From Nocardia sp. NBC_01327 (GTDB lineage Bacteria > Actinomycetota > Actinomycetes > Mycobacteriales > Mycobacteriaceae), in NCBI RefSeq assembly GCF_035958815.1, contig NZ_CP108383.1:6820001-6884000 (forward strand): a DNA stretch of 64,000 nt. Reading direction: 5' to 3'. Position numbers and translations under genes: made by a program. Of the stretch, positions 1 to 8,170 are shown piece by piece. The notes under the pieces were generated by a model that was not told the origin of the DNA, searched no databases, and worked only from the letters and a program-made list of their open reading frames with translations. Each line of letters starts with the position of its first letter. Positions within the stretch are counted from its first letter, which is position 1.

Positions 1-744
1 TACCACCACCACTACGGCATCGGCGAGCCGGACCTGTCGGTCCTGGAGGGCGCCGAGGACACTCGCCAGGAGCGCCTCGTCCGGGAATTGCACCGCCTCG
101 AAACCGCTCAGGCCGATGTGCTGCTCGACCAGCTCGGCGATGTGCGCCCGGGTGATCGGCTCATGGACGGCGGTTCCGGCCGCGGTGGCACCAGCTTCAT
201 GGCCAATCAGCGCTTCGGCTGCCGGATGGACGGCGTCACCATCTCCGAGTACCAGGCCGGCTTCGCCAATGACCAGGCCAAGGAGCGCGGCGTCACCGAC
301 AAGGTGCAGTTCCACTTCAAGAATATGCTCGACACCGGTTTCGAGACCGGGTCCATGCGCGGCATCTGGACCAATGAAACCACCATGTACGTGGACCTTT
401 TCGACCTCTTCGCCGAGTTCTCCCGGCTGCTGGAGCCCGGCGGGCGCTATGTCTGCATCACCGGTTGCTCCAATGATGTGTTCGGTGCCCGCTCGGCCTC
501 GGTGAGCTGGATCGACGCGCACTACGGCTGCAATATCCATCCGCGCAGCGAGTACTTCAAGGCGCTCGCCGCCAATAATCTGGTGCCGGTCGCGGTCACC
601 GACCTCACCCCGGCGACCATCCCGTACTGGGAACTGCGCACCCATTCCGAGCTGGCCACCGGTGTGGAGAAGCCCTTCCTGACCTCGTACAAGGAGGGCA
701 GCTTCCAGTACCTGATGATTACCGCCGATAAGGTAGGCCGGTGA
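1..744 (+). CDS. Geranyl diphosphate 2-C-methyltransferase (5' end outside window)
   Basis: The reading frame is open from base 1, so the start lies upstream of the window. The protein is a class I SAM-dependent methyltransferase. The SAM-binding loop reads DGGSGRGGTSF, and segments such as TNETTMYVDLFDLFAEFSRLL and SWIDAHYGCNIHPRS are typical of GPP 2-C-methyltransferases. These enzymes methylate C2 of geranyl diphosphate to 2-methyl-GPP, the precursor of 2-methylisoborneol. The partner cyclase would be expected just upstream, outside the window. The stop overlaps the start of the IPP isomerase gene by four bases (GTGA), which implies co-translation. Family assignment comes from motif recognition, not from a database search. 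Confidence 0.85.
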   Translation, partial: YHHHYGIGEPDLSVLEGAEDTRQERLVRELHRLETAQADVLLDQLGDVRPGDRLMDGGSGRGGTSFMANQRFGCRMDGVTISEYQAGFANDQAKERGVTDKVQFHFKNMLDTGFETGSMRGIWTNETTMYVDLFDLFAEFSRLLEPGGRYVCITGCSNDVFGARSASVSWIDAHYGCNIHPRSEYFKALAANNLVPVAVTDLTPATIPYWELRTHSELATGVEKPFLTSYKEGSFQYLMITADKVGR

Positions 745-1319
745 CCGGCACTCTCGACACTTCCGACGCCACACCGGCAGTCGACCGTGAAGCCCTGCTC
801 GTCGAGCTCGTGGACGAGCAGGGCCGCGCGGCCGGATCGCTGGCGGTGGCGGCGGCCCACACCGCACCCGGCCGACTGCACCGCGCCTTCTCGGTGCTGC
901 TGTTCGACGGGGCAGGGCGGGTACTGCTGCAGCAGCGGGCCGCGGTGAAAACCCGCTTCCCGCGACTGTGGACCAATACCTGCTGCGGGCATCCCGCACC
1001 CGGGCAGGCGGTGGCCGAGGCCGCCGCCGTGCGGCTGGGTGAGGAACTGGGAGTGTCGGCCGCGCTGACCGAGGTCGGCACCTTCAGCTATCAGGCGGCG
1101 GACGGGCGGACCGGGCGGGTCGAGCACGAATTCGATCATGTGCTGATCGGGCGGCTGATCGGCCAGGATCCGAAACCGAATCCGGCCGAGATCGACGATA
1201 TCGCCTGGGTGACCGTCGGCGAACTGCGCACCGCGGTCGCCGCGGCGCCCGGCGGGTACACACCGTGGCTGGCTCAGGTCATCGAGCTCGCCGACCGGGC
1301 GTACACCGCCGGTCGCTGA
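741..1319 (+). CDS. idi: Isopentenyl-diphosphate delta-isomerase, type 1
   Basis: The 192-residue Nudix-fold protein interconverts IPP and DMAPP. NTCCGHP near residues 79-85 holds the catalytic Cys (Cys82 aligns with the Cys of the CGHP motif), and the EHEFDHVLIG segment carries the metal/catalytic Glu region. The length fits the E. coli enzyme (182 aa). The GTG start overlaps the stop of the GPP methyltransferase (GTGA at 741-744). Coupling the isomerase to a GPP-modifying enzyme suggests dedicated supply of C5 units for a terpenoid, probably methylisoborneol (inference). The stop is at 1317-1319 and the convergent transporter's stop begins at 1320, so there is no room for a terminator between them. 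Confidence 0.93.
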   Translation: MTGTLDTSDATPAVDREALLVELVDEQGRAAGSLAVAAAHTAPGRLHRAFSVLLFDGAGRVLLQQRAAVKTRFPRLWTNTCCGHPAPGQAVAEAAAVRLGEELGVSAALTEVGTFSYQAADGRTGRVEHEFDHVLIGRLIGQDPKPNPAEIDDIAWVTVGELRTAVAAAPGGYTPWLAQVIELADRAYTAGR

Positions 1320-2810
1320 TTACTGGGTCACGGTCATCGCGAACCGCGAGCTCTTCGCCAGGCCGTAGTACACGACCAGGGCCAGGCCGCAGCCGATGAA
1401 CCAGCTGTACTGCGCCGCGGTGTACATCCCCGTCACATCCTTGGCCAGCACGGGGAAGACCGCGGCGGCCGCGCCCACCACCGTCGCGATCACCGCGACC
1501 GGGTTGAATCCCTTTCGGTACCAGTAACTTCCGGTCTGCGACAGCGTGAACAGGTCGTCGACCACGATAGTGCGCTTGCGGATCAGGTAGTAGTCGGCGA
1601 TCAGCACACCGAACAGCGGGCCGATGAACGCGCCCAGGGTCTCCAGGGTGTAGTGGATGACCTCGGGGTTGTTGTAGAGATTCCACGGGGTGATGAGCAC
1701 CGAGCCGACCGCCGCGATCATGCCGCCCATACGCCAGCTGATGCGCTGCGGGCTGACATGGGAGAAGTCGAAGGCCGGGGAGATGAAGTTGGCCACGATA
1801 TTGATGCCGACGGTGGCGATGGTGAAGGTCAAGGCGCCCAGCACGATCGCGAAGGTGGAGTCGATGCGCGAGACCGTCTCGACCGGATCGGTGATCAGCT
1901 TGCCGTAGACCGGAATGGTCAGCGAGGCGGTGATCACCACGAGCAGCGAGAAGGCCAGGAAGTTGACCGGCAGTCCGAGCAGATTGCCGCGGCGCACGGC
2001 GGGCATGGACTTGGCGTAGCGGGAGAAGTCACCGAAGTTCAGCATGGGGCCGCAGAAGTACGACACCACCAGGGCGATCGCGCCCAAAATGACCGGCAGC
2101 GCATTCCAGCCGTGGTACTTCACCGAGCCGAGCTCCAGATTGATCGAACCCCAGCCGGCCTTGTAGATCAGGTAGCCGCAGAGCGCGAACATCACGACAT
2201 AGACTGCGGGACCGCAGAAGTCGATGAACCGGCGAATGGACTCCATGCCCTGCCAGAACACCGCCGCCTGCACCACCCAGAGCACCAGATAGGCACACCA
2301 GCCCAGCAGTGACAGGCCGAGGAAGCCGTAATCGGAGGCGACCGCGTACGGCGCCAGGCTCGGGAACAGTTTGACGGCGACCACAATCAGCGCCGCCGAG
2401 GCCAGGTAGGTCTGAATTCCGTACCAGGCCACCGCGATCAGGCCTCGGATAATGGCCGGAATATTCGCCCCGCGCACCCCGAAGGCGCTGCGGCACATGA
2501 CCGGATACGGCACGCCGGTGCGCTGACTGGGCGCGGCCACCAGATTGCACAGGAAGTAGACGATGGTGATGCCGACCAGCAGGGCGGCGAGCACCTGCCA
2601 GCCGGCCAGGCCGAGCGCGAACAGGCTGCCCGCGGTGACGTAGCCGCCGACGCTGTGCACATCCGACATCCAGAAGGCGAAGATATGGTATGAGCCCCAA
2701 CGCTGTTCGCGCAGCGGGGCCAGGTCCTCATTGGTGAGCGCGGGGTCGTAAACTGGGGCGGTCACCGTGGGAGGTGTGTCCGCCGTGACGGGTGTGGCGA
2801 TATCGGTCAT
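1320..2810 (-). CDS. NCS1-family nucleobase/hydantoin/allantoin:cation symporter
   Basis: This 496-residue inner-membrane protein has about twelve hydrophobic segments. Its N-terminal LAPLREQRWGSYHIFAFWMSD-type stretch and the following SDVHSVGGY region are characteristic of the NCS1 (PucI/Mhp1/CodB) family, which imports purines, pyrimidines, allantoin or hydantoins with Na+ or H+. The substrate cannot be read from sequence. The gene is preceded after 80 bases by a same-strand GntR/FCD regulator gene, a common local-regulator arrangement. It converges on idi with directly abutting stop codons. Confidence 0.88.
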   Translation of the reverse strand: MTDIATPVTADTPPTVTAPVYDPALTNEDLAPLREQRWGSYHIFAFWMSDVHSVGGYVTAGSLFALGLAGWQVLAALLVGITIVYFLCNLVAAPSQRTGVPYPVMCRSAFGVRGANIPAIIRGLIAVAWYGIQTYLASAALIVVAVKLFPSLAPYAVASDYGFLGLSLLGWCAYLVLWVVQAAVFWQGMESIRRFIDFCGPAVYVVMFALCGYLIYKAGWGSINLELGSVKYHGWNALPVILGAIALVVSYFCGPMLNFGDFSRYAKSMPAVRRGNLLGLPVNFLAFSLLVVITASLTIPVYGKLITDPVETVSRIDSTFAIVLGALTFTIATVGINIVANFISPAFDFSHVSPQRISWRMGGMIAAVGSVLITPWNLYNNPEVIHYTLETLGAFIGPLFGVLIADYYLIRKRTIVVDDLFTLSQTGSYWYRKGFNPVAVIATVVGAAAAVFPVLAKDVTGMYTAAQYSWFIGCGLALVVYYGLAKSSRFAMTVTQ

Positions 2811-2890
2811 GGCGCATCCGATCCGAAGAGCAATGGTGGGCTCAAGGTAGGAACGGGCCGTTGCCCCGCCATTGCACCTCCATTGCCCCC

Positions 2891-3616
2891 TTATTGCGGT
2901 ATCGATATATCTTCGGCGGCCACCAGCAATCCGGTATCGGTGGGCAGCGTGGAGATCACCTGCTCGAGCCGCAGGTGGTGGCGGCGGGCGATGGCGAGCA
3001 GCCGATCCACATCGCGATCCAGGAACGCGTCGAGCATGAGGTTGTGATCGCCGTGCAGCCGTTCCCGATCGGCGTGCGAGACATGCACCATGGGCTGGAT
3101 GGGTTCGGTGACATTCCAGGCGGCCTCGAGCATGTGAATGAGCCGGAACAGCCGGGACGGCCGGGTCAGGGCGAGATGGAAGGCCCGGGAGTGCCGATGG
3201 TAGGCGACCGGGTCGTCCTCGTGAATTGCCTTCTCCAGCAATTCATTCGCCGCCACCAGCGCGGCCCGGTCCTCGGCGGAGGCGTTGATCGCCGCCATGC
3301 TCAGCGCCGCCTCCTCCAGGGTCTGCCGCACGATATACATTTCGCGCAGTTCGGCGGCGGTCAGCTGGGCGACGGCGTATCCGGCGTGCTGCTCATGCGT
3401 GACCAGGCCCTCCCCGATCAGGATTTTGAGCGCCTCGCGGACCGGTATGTGGCTCACACCGAACAGTTCCGCGATCTCACGCAGCGGAATCACGGTGCCC
3501 GGCGGGGCAGCGCCGTCCAGGATCACCCGGCGCAATTCACCGAGAATGATCTGCGGTCGACCCGGTTGGTCGACCACCAGGGTGGCCAGCAGGGCGGAGC
3601 GTCGACGTGGGGGCAT
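2891..3616 (-). CDS. GntR-family regulator, FadR/FCD subfamily
   Basis: The 241-residue protein has an N-terminal winged helix-turn-helix at about residues 22-85 (PLREIAELFGVSHIPVREAL, then EGLVTHEQHAGYAV). An all-helical FCD effector domain follows (about 92-220) with the LREMYIVRQTLEEAAL opening. FCD regulators bind small carboxylates or related metabolites and usually repress neighbouring transport or catabolic genes. The NCS1 transporter directly downstream on the same strand is the likely target (inference). The ATG at 3616 gives the full winged helix. Confidence 0.9.
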   Translation of the reverse strand: MPPRRRSALLATLVVDQPGRPQIILGELRRVILDGAAPPGTVIPLREIAELFGVSHIPVREALKILIGEGLVTHEQHAGYAVAQLTAAELREMYIVRQTLEEAALSMAAINASAEDRAALVAANELLEKAIHEDDPVAYHRHSRAFHLALTRPSRLFRLIHMLEAAWNVTEPIQPMVHVSHADRERLHGDHNLMLDAFLDRDVDRLLAIARRHHLRLEQVISTLPTDTGLLVAAEDISIPQ

Positions 3617-3689
3617 ACTGCCAAGCTAGGTTTCCCGTGTTGGTTTTCTCGGTCGGTGGTGTCACAACCAGGAAAAGTTGCCGCCGATT

Positions 3690-4211
3690 TCACCACATAC
3701 TGGCGGACAATCGGCCCGGGCCGGTGGTAACGCCCGGGCCCATGCAACCCATGACCATAGTCGGGGTCATCATCTCGTATTCGGCGACCACGCGGACGCG
3801 ACCGCCCTGCCCCAGACCGCCGACCACCTCCATCGGGCCGATCGTGGGCTGCATCATGCCGACCGGCCACGGGCCCCACAGCTTGCTGGTCTCACCGTCC
3901 GACCAGAGGATGTCGACGGTGAGCGGGCCGTCCGCCGGATGCATGCAATCCGAGGCCGCCACATGCACTCCCGTGAAGGTGCCGCCGGTGATGCCCGGAA
4001 CGCCGAGGCAATCCCACAGCCTGCCGACCGAGGTGAAGGTGAGCACGCGGGGCGTCATATCGATGGCGCCGTCCACGGCGGTCCAGCGGAAGTCGCCGCC
4101 GGAACAGCTACCGATGGTCGGGACCTCGGCGGCATGGGAGGCCGCGGCCGGGGCGATGCTCACAGCGGCGGCAACGGCGAGTGCGGTCACGATCTTCACT
4201 GCATTCGGCAC
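3690..4211 (-). CDS. Small exported protein of unknown function
   Basis: This 173-residue protein starts with a Sec-type signal peptide (MPNAVKIVTALAVAAAVSIA, then PAAASHA) with probable cleavage after Ala27. The mature part is Gly-rich and acidic to neutral. It contains Cys in IGSCSGGDFRW, LWDCLGV, ASDCMHP and MGCMGPG, so two disulfides are possible. Predicted beta-strands suggest a compact extracytoplasmic fold. I recognise no family. Its start is divergent from the threonine dehydratase gene. Confidence 0.75.
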   Translation of the reverse strand: MPNAVKIVTALAVAAAVSIAPAAASHAAEVPTIGSCSGGDFRWTAVDGAIDMTPRVLTFTSVGRLWDCLGVPGITGGTFTGVHVAASDCMHPADGPLTVDILWSDGETSKLWGPWPVGMMQPTIGPMEVVGGLGQGGRVRVVAEYEMMTPTMVMGCMGPGVTTGPGRLSASMW

Positions 4212-4309
4212 AGCTTCCCTCTCCCGGCGGTCTAGTGGGGCATCGGCGCAGGTCAGCGCGAAATCGAGCAGATGCTCAATCGGTCAGAAGATAGCTCGCG
4301 AGGCGGGCT

Positions 4310-4335
4310 CGGCCCGGGATTGTCCGCCCGGGCCG
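4310..4335. terminator. GC-rich hairpin upstream of ilvA
   Basis: Nine-base perfect inverted repeat (4310-4318 and 4327-4335) with an 8-base loop lies in the divergent interval between the exported-protein gene and ilvA. There is no T-run, so it may be a leader structure rather than a terminator. Confidence 0.3.
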
Positions 4336-4408
4336 GGGTCCGTACGCGTGGCGCGACGCGGCGCGGCGGGGACGAGACAGTTCGGTTGACGCCTGGCAGC
4401 ATGGCGCC

Positions 4409-5623
4409 ATGGACCTGATCGCACGGATCGACGCGGCGGCACACCTGCTGGCACCGGTCATCCGCCGGACCCCGATGGTGGCCTCGCGGGTCATGGCGGA
4501 GCGCACCGGGCACGAGGTGTGGCTCAAATGCGAGAACCTGCAGCGGACCGGCTCGTTCAAACCGCGCGGGGCCTACAACCGCATTGCCAATCTGCCGGAG
4601 TCCGAACGGCGGCTGGGCGTCGTGGCGGCCAGCGCGGGCAATCATGCCCAGGGGGTCGCCTGGGCGGCAACATCATTGGGCATCGAGTCGACCGTCTTCA
4701 TGCCGGTCGGCGCGGCGCTGCCGAAACTGGTGGCCACCAAGGCATACGGGGCCACGGTGTATCAGGTCGGCGACACCATCGACGAATCATTGACCGCCGC
4801 AAGGGAATTCGCCGAGCAGACCGGGGCGACGCTGGTCCATCCGTTCGATCACCCCGATATCGTGGCCGGACAGGGGACGGTGGCGCTGGAGATCCTCGAG
4901 CAGATGCCGGACGTCGGCACGGTCATTGTGCCGACCGGTGGCGGCGGCCTGCTCGCGGGCGTCGCGGGGGCGCTGCAGCAGTTGGCGCCGCAGGTGCGGG
5001 TGATCGGCGTGCAGGCCTCGGGTGCGGCGGCGTGGCCCGGATCGCTCGAGGCCGGGAAGCCGATTCGATTGGCGCAGATGATCACCATGGCCGACGGCAT
5101 CGCCGTGGGACAGCCCGGCGAGGTGCCGTTCGGGCACATTGTCGAATGCGCGCCGACCATTGTGACCGTCGATGAGGATGCGCTGTCGCGGGCGCTGCTG
5201 CTGTGTATGGAACGCGCCAAACTCATTGTCGAACCGGCGGGCGCGGCCGCGGTGGCCGCGCTCATGGCCTGCGATCTGGACGAACTCGGTCTGCAGGGTC
5301 CGGTATGCGCGATTCTCTCCGGCGGCAATATCGATCCGCTGCTGCTGACCCGGGTGATCGGGCACGGCCTGAGCGCCGCGGGCCGCTACCTCGCCGCTCG
5401 CGTCACCCTCTCCGATCGGCCGGGGAGTCTCGGCGGACTGCTCGCCGAGCTGGGACGCACCGGCGCGAGCGTGCTCGATGTGGTCCACTCGCGCACCGAC
5501 ACCTGGCTCGCCATCGACGAGGTGGAAGTACTGCTGACCCTGGAAACCCGCGGGCCCGCGCATCGCGACGAGGTGCTCACCGCGCTCGCGGATGCGGGAT
5601 ACACACTGCGCGTACAGGATTGA
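4409..5623 (+). CDS. ilvA: Threonine dehydratase (threonine ammonia-lyase)
   Basis: This PLP enzyme deaminates threonine to 2-oxobutanoate, the first step towards isoleucine. The PLP lysine is Lys51 in RTGSFKPRGA, and the phosphate-binding glycine loop PTGGGGLLAG lies near residue 177. A C-terminal ACT-like domain (about 325-404, starting RYLAARVTLSDRPGSL) would carry allosteric control. At 404 residues it resembles the short actinobacterial/catabolic-type enzyme rather than the 510-residue enterobacterial IlvA. Whether it is biosynthetic or catabolic (tdcB-like) cannot be settled from sequence. Confidence 0.88.
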   Translation: MDLIARIDAAAHLLAPVIRRTPMVASRVMAERTGHEVWLKCENLQRTGSFKPRGAYNRIANLPESERRLGVVAASAGNHAQGVAWAATSLGIESTVFMPVGAALPKLVATKAYGATVYQVGDTIDESLTAAREFAEQTGATLVHPFDHPDIVAGQGTVALEILEQMPDVGTVIVPTGGGGLLAGVAGALQQLAPQVRVIGVQASGAAAWPGSLEAGKPIRLAQMITMADGIAVGQPGEVPFGHIVECAPTIVTVDEDALSRALLLCMERAKLIVEPAGAAAVAALMACDLDELGLQGPVCAILSGGNIDPLLLTRVIGHGLSAAGRYLAARVTLSDRPGSLGGLLAELGRTGASVLDVVHSRTDTWLAIDEVEVLLTLETRGPAHRDEVLTALADAGYTLRVQD

Positions 5624-5649
5624 GCGTGCCGAAACCGGTACCCACACGA

Positions 5650-5683
5650 GATTCAGTGCGCCCGAAAACGATTCAGTGCGCCC
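5650..5683. repeat. 14-bp direct repeat, 20-bp period
   Basis: GATTCAGTGCGCCC occurs at 5650-5663 and again at 5670-5683. The second copy covers the stop codon and last codons of the SMR gene, and the first lies just downstream of it. It looks like a small local duplication. Confidence 0.6.
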
Positions 5684-5996
5684 CGCCGAGCTCCAGTGCC
5701 AGTACCCCGACGATCACCAGCCCGATCCCGCCGACCTGCACCATGGTCAGTCGCTCATCCAGGAACAGCGCGCCGATGGTCGCCACCGCCACCACGCCCA
5801 CGGCCGACCAGATGCCGTACGCGACCCCGATCGCCATTCCCCGCTTGAGCGCCTGCGACAGGAAGACGAAGGCCGACGCGTAGCCGATCACCACGATGAT
5901 CGACGGCACCAGTTTGCTGAATCCGTCGGAGATCTTCAGCGACACCGTGGCCGTCACCTCGAACGCTATGGCCAGTCCCAGAAACAACAAGGTCAT
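5673..5996 (-). CDS. Small multidrug resistance (SMR) family exporter
   Basis: This 107-residue protein has four hydrophobic helices. Glu13 in AIAFEVTATVSLKISDGF is the conserved proton/substrate-coupling acid of SMR transporters. YGIWSAVGVV corresponds to the third helix containing the conserved Trp. SMR proteins work as dual-topology dimers exchanging H+ for cationic drugs (EmrE/Mmr type) or guanidinium (Gdx/SugE type), and the subtype is not clear here. No guanidine riboswitch is visible upstream. Confidence 0.88.
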   Translation of the reverse strand: MTLLFLGLAIAFEVTATVSLKISDGFSKLVPSIIVVIGYASAFVFLSQALKRGMAIGVAYGIWSAVGVVAVATIGALFLDERLTMVQVGGIGLVIVGVLALELGGAH

Positions 5997-6260
5997 GCCG
6001 GCACACTATCGGGCATACCGGGCCCGAAAGGAGATGCCCGGCGTGACGCCGTATGGTTACTGGGACGGCATGTGGATGCCACCGCACTTCCGAGCCGCCT
6101 CAGCGCTGAAATACAGAGAGCGCACCTGTGCCGAATTGTCAGCACCGCTGCTGAGCCTTCGCACATTTCCGGCTCCGAACGCCGATCTCCCGCCGCTACG
6201 CGGCACTCCGATCTCGACCGGTCATCCGGCGAGTCGGTCATACTCCCCCAGGAGGACCTC

Positions 6261-6440
6261 GTGTCTGACCACACCGTGAACCCGCAGCCGCAAGCAGCCG
6301 ATGCCGAAACCGCCGAACGGCCGATGTCGCGCCGCGAGCGCCGGGGCAAGCCTGCTCGCAAGCAGTCGGACGCCGGCCCCATCAAGTCGGGCCGCTTCAC
6401 CATCCCCGCCACCAAACGGTCGAACTTCGTCAAAGAATGA
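6261..6440 (+). CDS. Small basic protein of unknown function (59 aa)
   Basis: The GTG at 6261 sits five bases after a GGAGGA ribosome-binding site (6251-6256). The product is rich in Arg/Lys, with SRRERRGKPARKQS in the middle and ending TIPATKRSNFVKE. No signal peptide or membrane segment is visible. A strong hairpin terminator follows 13 bases after the stop, which supports a real monocistronic gene. Function unknown; the charge suggests nucleic-acid or ribosome binding (inference only). Confidence 0.65.
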   Translation: MSDHTVNPQPQAADAETAERPMSRRERRGKPARKQSDAGPIKSGRFTIPATKRSNFVKE

Positions 6441-6453
6441 CCCGGCAGAATCA

Positions 6454-6485
6454 CGAATGCCCGCCGTTTCCGCGGCGGGCATTCG
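6454..6485. terminator. Hairpin terminator after the 59-aa gene
   Basis: Thirteen-base perfect inverted repeat (6454-6466 and 6473-6485) with a six-base loop lies between the 59-aa gene and the convergent 64-aa gene, so it can serve both strands. Confidence 0.8.
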
Positions 6486-6502
6486 TCGTTCGTACAGGAT
6501 GA

Positions 6503-6697
6503 TCAGCAACCGTCTTCGTCTGTACCGTTCATCAGCCGATCCAATTCACGTGGGTCGAGCCGTTTGAGCTCCGCCTCGAAAGCCCGGTCGTAGTGCCGGT
6601 CGTTCGGGTCACCGCCGTAGCGCCGCCGCGACACACGGCCGTACTGCTTCAGGAACGGCTGAATCTCGGCCTGTAGCCGTGCTTCCCGCTTGGACAC
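6503..6697 (-). CDS. Small hydrophilic hypothetical protein (64 aa)
   Basis: A GTG start at 6697 gives a highly charged 64-residue protein (SKREARLQAEIQPFLKQYGR, ending LMNGTDEDGC). It is predicted mostly helical and has no signal or membrane segment. It lies between the terminator at 6454-6485 and the end of argH and reads the same way as argH, so it could be the last cistron of that unit (51-base gap). No family recognised. Confidence 0.55.
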   Translation of the reverse strand: MSKREARLQAEIQPFLKQYGRVSRRRYGGDPNDRHYDRAFEAELKRLDPRELDRLMNGTDEDGC

Positions 6698-6748
6698 AAG
6701 CGAACCGTAGCCCTCGCATCCGGCGACGGCTACGGGTTTTCGCCGGGT

Positions 6749-8170
6749 TCAGCGCAGCCAGGTGCGGTGGTCGGCGGCGGTGCTGCGGACTTCCTCGAGC
6801 TGCTTGGCCACCTGGACGCCGGCGGTGCCGCCGCGGGCATTGCGGGAGGCGATGGAACCTTCGACGGTGAGGACATCGCGGACCCGAGGGGTGAGGTTCG
6901 GGTCGACGGCGGCGAATTCCTCGTCGGTGAGATCGGCGAGGCCGACGCCGCGGGCTTCGGCGGCGCGGACGCAGCCGCCCGCGGCCTCATGGGCGACGCG
7001 GAACGGGACACCCTGGCGGACAAGCCATTCGGCGATATCGGTGGCGAGGGTGAAACCGGCGGGGGCCAGCTCGGCCATGCGGTCGGTATGGAAGGTCAGG
7101 GTGGAGACCAGACCGGCGATGGCGGGCAGCAGCAGCTCCAGCTGAGCCACCGAATCGAACAGCGGTTCCTTGTCTTCCTGCAGGTCACGGTTGTAGGCGA
7201 GGGGTTGGGCCTTCAGCGTGGCGAGCAGGCCGGTGAGGTTGCCGATGAGGCGGCCGGCCTTTCCGCGGGTGAGCTCGGAGACGTCCGGGTTCTTCTTCTG
7301 CGGCATGATCGAGGAGCCGGTGGACCAGGCGTCGGCCAGGGTGATGTAGCCGAATTCCGGTGTGCTCCAGATGATCACCTCCTCCGCCATGCGGGAGAGG
7401 TCGACGGCGGTCATGGCCAGCACGAAGGCGGCCTCGGCGGCGAAATCACGCGAGGAGGTGGCATCGATCGAATTGGCCGCTGCCGCATCGAAATCCAGGT
7501 CGGCGGCGATCGCCTCCGGATCCAGGCCCAGCGAGGAACCGGCGAGCGCGCCGGAACCGTACGGGGAGATGGCGGCGCGCTTGTCGAAGTCGCGCAGGCG
7601 ATCGATATCGCGCAGCAGCGGATGCGCGTGTGCCAGCAGGTGATGCGCGAGCAGGACCGGCTGCGCGGCCTGCAGATGCGTCTTGCCCGGCATGACGGCA
7701 TCCGGATGTGCGGCGGCCTGGGCGACCAGGGCGTCGACCACCTCGAGGACGCCCGCGGCGACCCGGCGCACGGCATCGCGCAGCCACATGCGGAAGAGCG
7801 TGGCCACCTGGTCATTACGAGAGCGGCCCGCGCGCAGGCGGCCGCCGAGTTCGGTGCCGACCCGCTCGATCAGGCCGCGCTCCAGGGCGCCGTGCACATC
7901 CTCATCGGACTCGGCGGGGACGTAGGCGCCCGAGGCCACATCGGCGGCCAGCTGATCGAGTCCGGTCAGCATGGCGGCCAGATCACGCTCGGACAGCAGT
8001 CCGGCCTTGTGCAGCACGCGCGCATGGGCTTTGGACGCACGGACGTCGTACGGCGCCAGCACCCAGTCGAAGTGGGTCGACTTGCTCAGCGCGGCCATTG
8101 CCGCGGCCGGGCCGGACGCGAATCGTCCGCCCCACAGCGCGCCCTCATTGGTGCTGCCGCCCTGGGTCAT
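6749..8170 (-). CDS. argH: Argininosuccinate lyase
   Basis: The 473-residue cytosolic tetramer splits argininosuccinate into arginine and fumarate, the last step of arginine synthesis. The fumarase/aspartase superfamily signature GSSIMPQKKNPD is present, and the N-terminus (LWGGRFASGPAAAMAALSKS) is typical of ArgH. The ATG at 8170 overlaps the stop of the upstream methyltransferase (ATGA, 8167-8170), so it is translationally coupled to that gene rather than following argG directly. Confidence 0.97.
   Translation of the reverse strand: MTQGGSTNEGALWGGRFASGPAAAMAALSKSTHFDWVLAPYDVRASKAHARVLHKAGLLSERDLAAMLTGLDQLAADVASGAYVPAESDEDVHGALERGLIERVGTELGGRLRAGRSRNDQVATLFRMWLRDAVRRVAAGVLEVVDALVAQAAAHPDAVMPGKTHLQAAQPVLLAHHLLAHAHPLLRDIDRLRDFDKRAAISPYGSGALAGSSLGLDPEAIAADLDFDAAAANSIDATSSRDFAAEAAFVLAMTAVDLSRMAEEVIIWSTPEFGYITLADAWSTGSSIMPQKKNPDVSELTRGKAGRLIGNLTGLLATLKAQPLAYNRDLQEDKEPLFDSVAQLELLLPAIAGLVSTLTFHTDRMAELAPAGFTLATDIAEWLVRQGVPFRVAHEAAGGCVRAAEARGVGLADLTDEEFAAVDPNLTPRVRDVLTVEGSIASRNARGGTAGVQVAKQLEEVRSTAADHRTWLR

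Noticed and set aside
5997..6260. Guanidine (ykkC-type) riboswitch upstream of the SMR gene
   Set aside because: No conserved riboswitch motifs are visible on the minus strand in this interval.
6043..6279. Small plus-strand ORF starting VTPYGYWDGMWMPPHF
   Set aside because: The start looks protein-like, but the rest is Ser/Pro/Arg-rich and runs into the well-supported 59-aa gene in another frame.
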